This document shows, in pieces, positions 25,712 through 30,279 of a stretch of DNA of 30,279 nucleotides. Position 1 is the first letter of the stretch. The number at the start of each line of letters is the position of its first letter. The stretch covers positions 1 through 30,279 of the forward strand of contig JAYZJV010000002.1 in the NCBI GenBank assembly GCA_036164085.1, given 5' to 3'. The translations under genes and the position numbers were made by a program. Source of the DNA: TMED-70 sp036164085 (lineage in GTDB: Bacteria > Chloroflexota > Dehalococcoidia > Lucifugimonadales > Lucifugimonadaceae). Below the pieces are notes generated by a model. That model did no database searches. It was not told where the DNA came from and saw nothing but the letters and a program-made list of their open reading frames with translations.

Positions 25712-26355
25712 TTGATTATAAATCTATAGCAATTGACGGACCTGCTGCATCAGGTAAATCAGCAGTAGGAAGGCTACTCGCTGAGAAATTATCTTATGAT
25801 TTTTTAGATACTGGAATTATGTACAGAGCAGTTACCTACATAATTCAAGAAACTCACGCTGATCCTGTTGAAGCTTCAAAGTTTTTCAATGAATCTAAAC
25901 TTTCAATAGATTTTAGTAATTTGCACAATAAAATCATATATAAAAATTTAGATATAACAGAATTTTTATTTACAGATAAAATCGATGAACAAGTTTCAGA
26001 TTTCTCTAAAATACAATCTATTAGAGAGAACCTAGTTCTTGAACAAAAGAAAATATCTACAAATACAAATATAGTTATGGTAGGCAGAGACATAGGTACT
26101 AAAGTACTTCCAAATTCAAATTTAAAGATTTATCTCGATGCTTCAATAGAAATAAGGGCATTAAGAAGGTATAAAGAATCAGATAATTTATCTCAAGATC
26201 AAGTTAAAAATATGATTGAATCAAGAGATATTATAGATAAAAATAGATCTAATTCACCTTTAGCAATTGATAAAAATGCTTTTGTTATAAATACTGATAA
26301 TATTACGATCGATCAAGTTGTTAGCAATATATTGAATTTATATAAAGATGAGTAA
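25708..26355 (+). CDS. cmk: Cytidylate kinase
   Basis: A 215-aa CMP/dCMP kinase. The P-loop is GPAASGKS at 11-18, LDTGIMYRAVTY is the CMP-binding region, VGRDIGTKVLPNSNLKIYLDAS is the core motif block, and ALRRY leads into the lid. The NMP-bind insert is slightly shorter than in E. coli. It phosphorylates CMP and dCMP with ATP for nucleotide recycling. The start overlaps holB by 4 bases. The end overlaps plsC by 8 bases, and cmk-plsC neighbourhood is common in bacteria. Confidence 0.96.
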   Translation: MIDYKSIAIDGPAASGKSAVGRLLAEKLSYDFLDTGIMYRAVTYIIQETHADPVEASKFFNESKLSIDFSNLHNKIIYKNLDITEFLFTDKIDEQVSDFSKIQSIRENLVLEQKKISTNTNIVMVGRDIGTKVLPNSNLKIYLDASIEIRALRRYKESDNLSQDQVKNMIESRDIIDKNRSNSPLAIDKNAFVINTDNITIDQVVSNILNLYKDE

Positions 26356-27016
26356 ACTGTATAAAATATGTGATTTGGGGTTAAGGTTTACCTTTTTTTT
26401 ATTCGGAGATTTAAAAATAGTGGGTTTTAAAAATATTCCTAGAAACAAACCAATAATAACAGTTTCAAATCATCTATCTATAATTGATCCACCATTATGT
26501 GCTTCAGCCGTAGGAAAAGATCCAAAGTTTTTAGCCAAAAAAGAATTGTTTAAATTTCCTGCTAATATTCTTTTGAAATTTTATGGAGCATTCCCTATAA
26601 ATAGAAGCAAGTTAGATATTTCAGCTATTAATTGGGCAAAAGATCAATTAAAAGATCAGAATAATTCACTTCTTATATTCCCTGAAGGAACTAGAAGCAA
26701 AAATTTAAAACTTCAAAAAGGATTTAACGGAGCTGCTCGCATAGCAATAGATACAGATAGTATTATTTTGCCAGTTTCAATTTCAGGATCTGAAAAATGT
26801 ACTAATTATTTTCAGTTTTTATTCCCAAAAATGTCAATCAATATAAAAATAGGAGAACCATTTAAAATTAAATCTTTACCCAAAAATAGAAACAAGGAAT
26901 TATACGATCATATTACAAAGGAAATTATGCACAGAATTTCGATTTTATTACCAGAAAAATATACAAATAACTCTTCCGATTTTATAAAAGAATTTAAGTA
27001 TACAGAGGCCTTATAA
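26348..27016 (+). CDS. plsC: 1-acyl-sn-glycerol-3-phosphate acyltransferase
   Basis: A 222-aa PlsC-family acyltransferase making phosphatidic acid for membrane lipids. Motif I is NHLSIID (His42, Asp47), the lysine/substrate region is FLAKKELFKFP, motif II is GAFPINRS, and motif III is FPEGTRS at 111-117; motif IV LPVSISG follows. One weakly hydrophobic N-terminal segment (about 8-20) may dip into the membrane. It overlaps cmk by 8 bases and ends one base before dgt. Substrate preference cannot be read. Confidence 0.93.
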   Translation: MSKLYKICDLGLRFTFFLFGDLKIVGFKNIPRNKPIITVSNHLSIIDPPLCASAVGKDPKFLAKKELFKFPANILLKFYGAFPINRSKLDISAINWAKDQLKDQNNSLLIFPEGTRSKNLKLQKGFNGAARIAIDTDSIILPVSISGSEKCTNYFQFLFPKMSINIKIGEPFKIKSLPKNRNKELYDHITKEIMHRISILLPEKYTNNSSDFIKEFKYTEAL

Positions 27017-27017
27017 T

Positions 27018-28094
27018 ATGAGACTAAATGACATATCAACTGAATTTTTTCAAGTAAATTCATCACAACAATCATTATTGTCAAAATTTGCTGTAAATGA
27101 AAAGAACGCTTTAAGGCAAATTAATGAACCAACCCAAGGGTTATACAGAAATGCTTTTCAAATTGATAGAGATAGAATTATTCACACAAATTCTTTTAGA
27201 AGATTAAAGCATAAAAGCCAAGTTTTTGTAGCTCCAGAAGGAGATCACTATACCACTAGATTAACTCATGTTATTGAAGTTTCTCAAATTGGCAGAACTA
27301 TTGCTAGAGCCTTGAATTTGAATGAAGATTTGGTTGAAGCAGCATCTTTGGGGCATGATCTGGGTCATACACCATTTGGACATATAGGAGAATCTGCTTT
27401 GAATTGTATTTTAGAAAAAGGGTTTCATCATTCTTTACATTCAGTAAAAATTATTGAATCCTTAGAAAAAAACGGGCAAGGATTGAATCTAACTAATTAT
27501 GTTATAGAAGCTATAAGGCGACATTCTAAAAAACAAGGTAAATTTTTAACAGAATCTGCTGTTGAAGGGATGACATTGGAAGCTCAAATAGTTAGATTAT
27601 CTGATGCTCTGGCATATCTAAGCCATGATATTGAAGACGCTAAAAGATCAAATTTTATTAGTAAAAACATACCCGAAGATATAGCTTATTTTTTTAATTT
27701 ATCTAGATCTGAAAGAATAAACCTTTTTGTTACTGATGTAATAGTTGAATCTTGGGATTGTACAGGCAAAACATCTGTAAAGAACCCATACATAAAAATG
27801 TCAAAAGATTTCTCAGGTTCAATGACACAACTTAGGGATTATATGTTTGAGAATTTTTATTTGCCTGTCAGCAATTCTAAGCAAGGTAAAATCGCTATAA
27901 AAATAATTAATTTATTATTTGATTATTATTTAAAAAACTATAATGAAATCCCTTCGAAATATTTGGAAACGGAACAAGAAAAAGAAGAAAAAATTTCTGA
28001 TTTTATTTGTGGGATGACAGATCATTATGCTATAAAAATGTCTGAAAAAATTTCACCTGGAATTACTAATAATCTTAGATTTGAGAACATTTAA
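27018..28094 (+). CDS. dgt: Deoxyguanosinetriphosphate triphosphohydrolase-like HD-domain protein
   Basis: A 358-aa HD-domain dNTPase, shorter than the 505-aa E. coli Dgt and of the type often called dgt-like. The substrate-side block HTNSFRRLKHKSQVF precedes the metal site: His in TRLTHVIEV, His-Asp in ASLGHDLGHTPFGH, and the later Asp in VRLSDALAYLSHDIEDA. It hydrolyses dNTPs to deoxynucleoside plus triphosphate and helps control dNTP pools. ATG 27018 follows the plsC stop by one base, with GAGG about eight bases upstream. The next gene is dnaG after 95 bases, a neighbourhood also seen in some Chloroflexota. Confidence 0.92.
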   Translation: MRLNDISTEFFQVNSSQQSLLSKFAVNEKNALRQINEPTQGLYRNAFQIDRDRIIHTNSFRRLKHKSQVFVAPEGDHYTTRLTHVIEVSQIGRTIARALNLNEDLVEAASLGHDLGHTPFGHIGESALNCILEKGFHHSLHSVKIIESLEKNGQGLNLTNYVIEAIRRHSKKQGKFLTESAVEGMTLEAQIVRLSDALAYLSHDIEDAKRSNFISKNIPEDIAYFFNLSRSERINLFVTDVIVESWDCTGKTSVKNPYIKMSKDFSGSMTQLRDYMFENFYLPVSNSKQGKIAIKIINLLFDYYLKNYNEIPSKYLETEQEKEEKISDFICGMTDHYAIKMSEKISPGITNNLRFENI

Positions 28095-28100
28095 TTTTTT

Positions 28101-28162
28101 CTTTTTATTTTCATAAAAAATTAACATAAAAAGGTGTCCAAAAATCTTATTAATAGGTACAC
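28101..28162 (+). promoter_or_regulatory. Candidate control region of dnaG with two inverted repeats
   Basis: In the 95-base gap before dnaG, CTTTTTAT (28101-28108) is a perfect inverted match of ATAAAAAG (28126-28133). Immediately after it GTGTCC (28134-28139) is an imperfect inverted match of GGTACAC (28156-28162). A possible promoter is TTAACA (28121-28126), an 18-base spacer and TCTTAT (28145-28150). The first repeat could be a weak terminator for dgt or an operator; none of this is proven. Confidence 0.35.
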
Positions 28163-28189
28163 TAAATGAAAGTAATAAGGAAATTTTTA

Positions 28190-30058
28190 ATGCCTCAAGA
28201 TTTGAAAGATACAATTAAAGAAAAAATTGATCTTTTAGAATTTTTAAGTAGCAAAGGCATTACTTGGCAGAACCAAGGGTCAATACCTAAAGCCTTATGC
28301 ATATTTCATGAAGAAAAAACACCTTCATTTACTTTAAGCAAAGATCGTAAGAGATATAAGTGTTATGGTTGCAATGAAAGTGGAGATGTTTTTGATTATT
28401 TGATGTCTGCGGAGAAATTAACTTTTGTTGATGCCATAAGGCAACTTTCAAAATATCTTTCGTTGGATTATGACGATAATACCTTCTTTGATGAAGCAGA
28501 AAAAAGAAAGAAAGCAAATATAATTTCAAATGAAGTCGTCGAAGTTAATAATTTAGCTCAAAATTACTTTTCCAAACAAATTTTTGATCAAACATCAGAA
28601 AATTCTGCAAAAGTTCGGTCTTATCTTGAAGAAAGAGGAATAAATTCTGACTCGATCAAAAAAAATCATATTGGTTATTGTCCAGATGGAAACATGGGAA
28701 GTTTAATGAATTTTTTTCAGTCGAACAAAGTTAATAAGCGAGGAGTTTTAAATTCTAATCTTTTATTAAGAAAAGATGATAACGGGGGTGAGTGGATAGA
28801 TTTTTTCAGAAATAGAGTCACTATTGCAATATTAGATGAGCATTCAAATATAGTAGGCTTTTCGGGAAGATCTTTAAATGAAAATTCAAAGAGCAAATAT
28901 ATTAATTCAAAGGACAGCGATATTTTTAATAAGTCAGCTATTCTTTATGGGCTTGATAGGGCTTCCGATAATATAAAGCTTAAATCTCAAGCTATAGTTG
29001 TAGAAGGTTACTTTGATTGCATTTCGGGTTATGATAAAGGCTATCAAAACTTAGTTGCAGCTATGGGGACACAAATCAGTTCAGATAGTTTTGAAAAACT
29101 AAGAAAGCTTGTCACTTATGATTCCAGCTCTGGAGAAATTGTGTTTTGCTTTGATAATGATTCAGCAGGTAAAAAAGCAGCCATAGATACAATCGATAAA
29201 TTAAAAGAAAACATATCCAACTCTTCAAAAAATATAGATAAAAAGATTCGAATTAAAATATGTTTTCCATCTTCTGGAAAAGATCCAGACGAGATTTTCA
29301 GAACTAATCCTGTTGAATGGGAAGAAATGATTAATTTGGCGCAAAATTTTATTGATTATTTGATACAGTATCATTCTGAAATTTATTTAAATGGACCTGA
29401 AAGAGATACATATAAATTTTTAGACCTAATCCTGCCTTTTATTATTGAATGCTGCGATGAAGTCCAACAGTCTTTTTATCTAGCTAAAATTTCGAAATTA
29501 ACAGATCTCAGCTATGATTTGTTGAAGTCTGAATCTTCTAATTTGAGTAAATCTAAATATAGGAAAAATAGAAAGACTATTAAAGATGAAGATAGGATCA
29601 GAAGGGTAATATTTAACCCTGAAAAAGCTCAAGAAAAACACTTTCTCGCAATTCTCTTGAATTCTAAGGAATTGTTTGAAAATGTAAAAGATATCGAAGA
29701 CGTATATTTTTCTGATTTACATTATAGATCTGTTTTTAAGCTTTGGAAAAAATCAGAAAAAGTTATAGAAAGAGAAGATTTATCAGAAGATCTTGTTTTT
29801 ATTTATGATGAAATTGAAGGTTATTTAAAAAATGAATTTGTTGATGACCCTGATTTAAGTAAAGATATAGAACTAGAAAATGTAAAAAATAGATTAGCGA
29901 TTGATTATCAAAGAAGAAAACTCAATGAGGCGGAAATGCGCTTGTTAGAACTTGAAAATAATGAAGATAAGGATGAGAATGCAATTATATCCTTAATGGA
30001 CGAGTTGGTTGAAATAACTGAAAATATAAAAGATCTAGAAAGGAGCGAGGTAACTTGA
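28190..30058 (+). CDS. dnaG: DNA primase
   Basis: A 622-aa primase that lays RNA primers for replication. The N-terminal zinc domain has Cys37, His40, Cys58 and Cys61 (ALCIFHEEKTPSF, YKCYGC). The core follows with EERGINSD and IGYCPDG. The TOPRIM domain has Glu in VVEGYFDCISGYD and the acidic FCFDNDSAGKKAA. The C-terminal part is a helical DnaB-interacting region ending in a charged coil. An in-frame ATG at 28166 exists, but ATG 28190 is preferred: AAGGA lies eight bases upstream and the protein then begins MPQDLKDTIKEKIDLL, as primases do. The stop overlaps the next start as TTGA. Confidence 0.96.
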   Translation: MPQDLKDTIKEKIDLLEFLSSKGITWQNQGSIPKALCIFHEEKTPSFTLSKDRKRYKCYGCNESGDVFDYLMSAEKLTFVDAIRQLSKYLSLDYDDNTFFDEAEKRKKANIISNEVVEVNNLAQNYFSKQIFDQTSENSAKVRSYLEERGINSDSIKKNHIGYCPDGNMGSLMNFFQSNKVNKRGVLNSNLLLRKDDNGGEWIDFFRNRVTIAILDEHSNIVGFSGRSLNENSKSKYINSKDSDIFNKSAILYGLDRASDNIKLKSQAIVVEGYFDCISGYDKGYQNLVAAMGTQISSDSFEKLRKLVTYDSSSGEIVFCFDNDSAGKKAAIDTIDKLKENISNSSKNIDKKIRIKICFPSSGKDPDEIFRTNPVEWEEMINLAQNFIDYLIQYHSEIYLNGPERDTYKFLDLILPFIIECCDEVQQSFYLAKISKLTDLSYDLLKSESSNLSKSKYRKNRKTIKDEDRIRRVIFNPEKAQEKHFLAILLNSKELFENVKDIEDVYFSDLHYRSVFKLWKKSEKVIEREDLSEDLVFIYDEIEGYLKNEFVDDPDLSKDIELENVKNRLAIDYQRRKLNEAEMRLLELENNEDKDENAIISLMDELVEITENIKDLERSEVT

Positions 30059-30279
30059 AACAAGATACTAGCGAAAACGACAATTTAAACGATAATCTAT
30101 ATATAGATAATGTAGATGAAAATTCAGGAATTGATAAAGTTTTAATTTCTAGCACATCAGGTGTAGATGACGAAGAAGATTTATCGTCTGCTCCATCAGT
30201 TGATACATACGCCCAGAATGATGATCTTATGAATATTTTAGCTAAAGGGAAAAAAGAAATTAAGGAAACCTATGAAGAC
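30055..30279 (+). CDS. rpoD: Probable primary sigma factor RpoD, N-terminal fragment
   Basis: Only 75 codons are in the window; the gene continues past the right edge. The start is TTG 30055, overlapping the dnaG stop by four bases, with AGGAG at 30041-30045. The visible protein is acidic and low in complexity (ENDNLNDN, DDEEDL), then DLMNILAKGKKEIKETYED. No conserved sigma region is reached. The identification rests on the dnaG-rpoD order widespread in bacteria and on an acidic N-terminus resembling sigma region 1.1; it could be another protein. Confidence 0.55.
   Translation, partial: MKQDTSENDNLNDNLYIDNVDENSGIDKVLISSTSGVDDEEDLSSAPSVDTYAQNDDLMNILAKGKKEIKETYED

Noticed and set aside
1..30279. 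CRISPR array, tRNA or rRNA genes, insertion sequences, phage or defence genes
   Set aside because: No spaced direct repeats, cloverleaf-like sequences, transposase or integrase motifs, or terminal inverted repeats were found in any gap; the gaps are all under about 210 bases.

Overview
The window is a very A+T-rich, densely packed bacterial segment, roughly 70% A+T by eye. Genes are typically 0-10 nt apart or overlap by 1-29 nt. A tentative placement is marine Chloroflexota of the Dehalococcoidia/SAR202 type. The grounds are inference only: a DUF1461 (TIGR01906) membrane protein, the order dgt-dnaG-putative rpoD, an enolase-superfamily enzyme beside an RraA-like aldolase, and the low G+C. No rRNA, tRNA, CRISPR array, insertion sequence or prophage was seen, and no stretch over 300 bases lacks a gene.

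Left part (1-10.8 kb) is accessory metabolism, nearly all on the minus strand. Read in transcription order from 8160 down it holds a YjhG/YagF-type sugar-acid dehydratase, an Eis-like N-acetyltransferase, an HMA+MauE-like membrane protein, a 73-aa membrane protein, DUF1800, an NHL beta-propeller, DUF1501 and a type I sulfatase cut by the window edge. None of the last four shows a recognisable export signal (the sulfatase and DUF1501 starts are visible in full). Beyond a small plus-strand gene with its own candidate promoter (8290-8602) lies a second minus-strand pair, an RraA-like aldolase/lyase and a mandelate-racemase-family enzyme. The dehydratase, racemase-family and RraA-like genes together suggest sugar-acid breakdown.

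Right part (10.8-30.3 kb) is core housekeeping: mfd (minus), then proB-proA-thrB-lysC (plus), recF (minus, convergent), a HAD hydrolase (plus), a DUF1461 protein (minus), mazG (plus), selD (minus), lysA-holB-cmk-plsC-dgt (plus, mostly translationally coupled), and dnaG followed by the start of a probable rpoD. Functions are proline, threonine and lysine synthesis, nucleotide sanitation, replication, repair and lipid synthesis.

Three features are likely to be mis-annotated by standard gene callers. (1) selD carries an in-frame TGA at its active-site position (codon 16, context SCGG-U-AGK), so it is probably itself a selenoprotein. A foldable hairpin begins one base after the TGA. (2) recF is intact for 384 codons but has no ATG, GTG or TTG at its N-terminus; it appears to start at ATA with a Shine-Dalgarno-like AGGG upstream. 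(3) lysC contains a well-placed internal ribosome binding site and in-frame ATG at residue 252, matching the alpha/beta two-product arrangement known for some aspartokinases.
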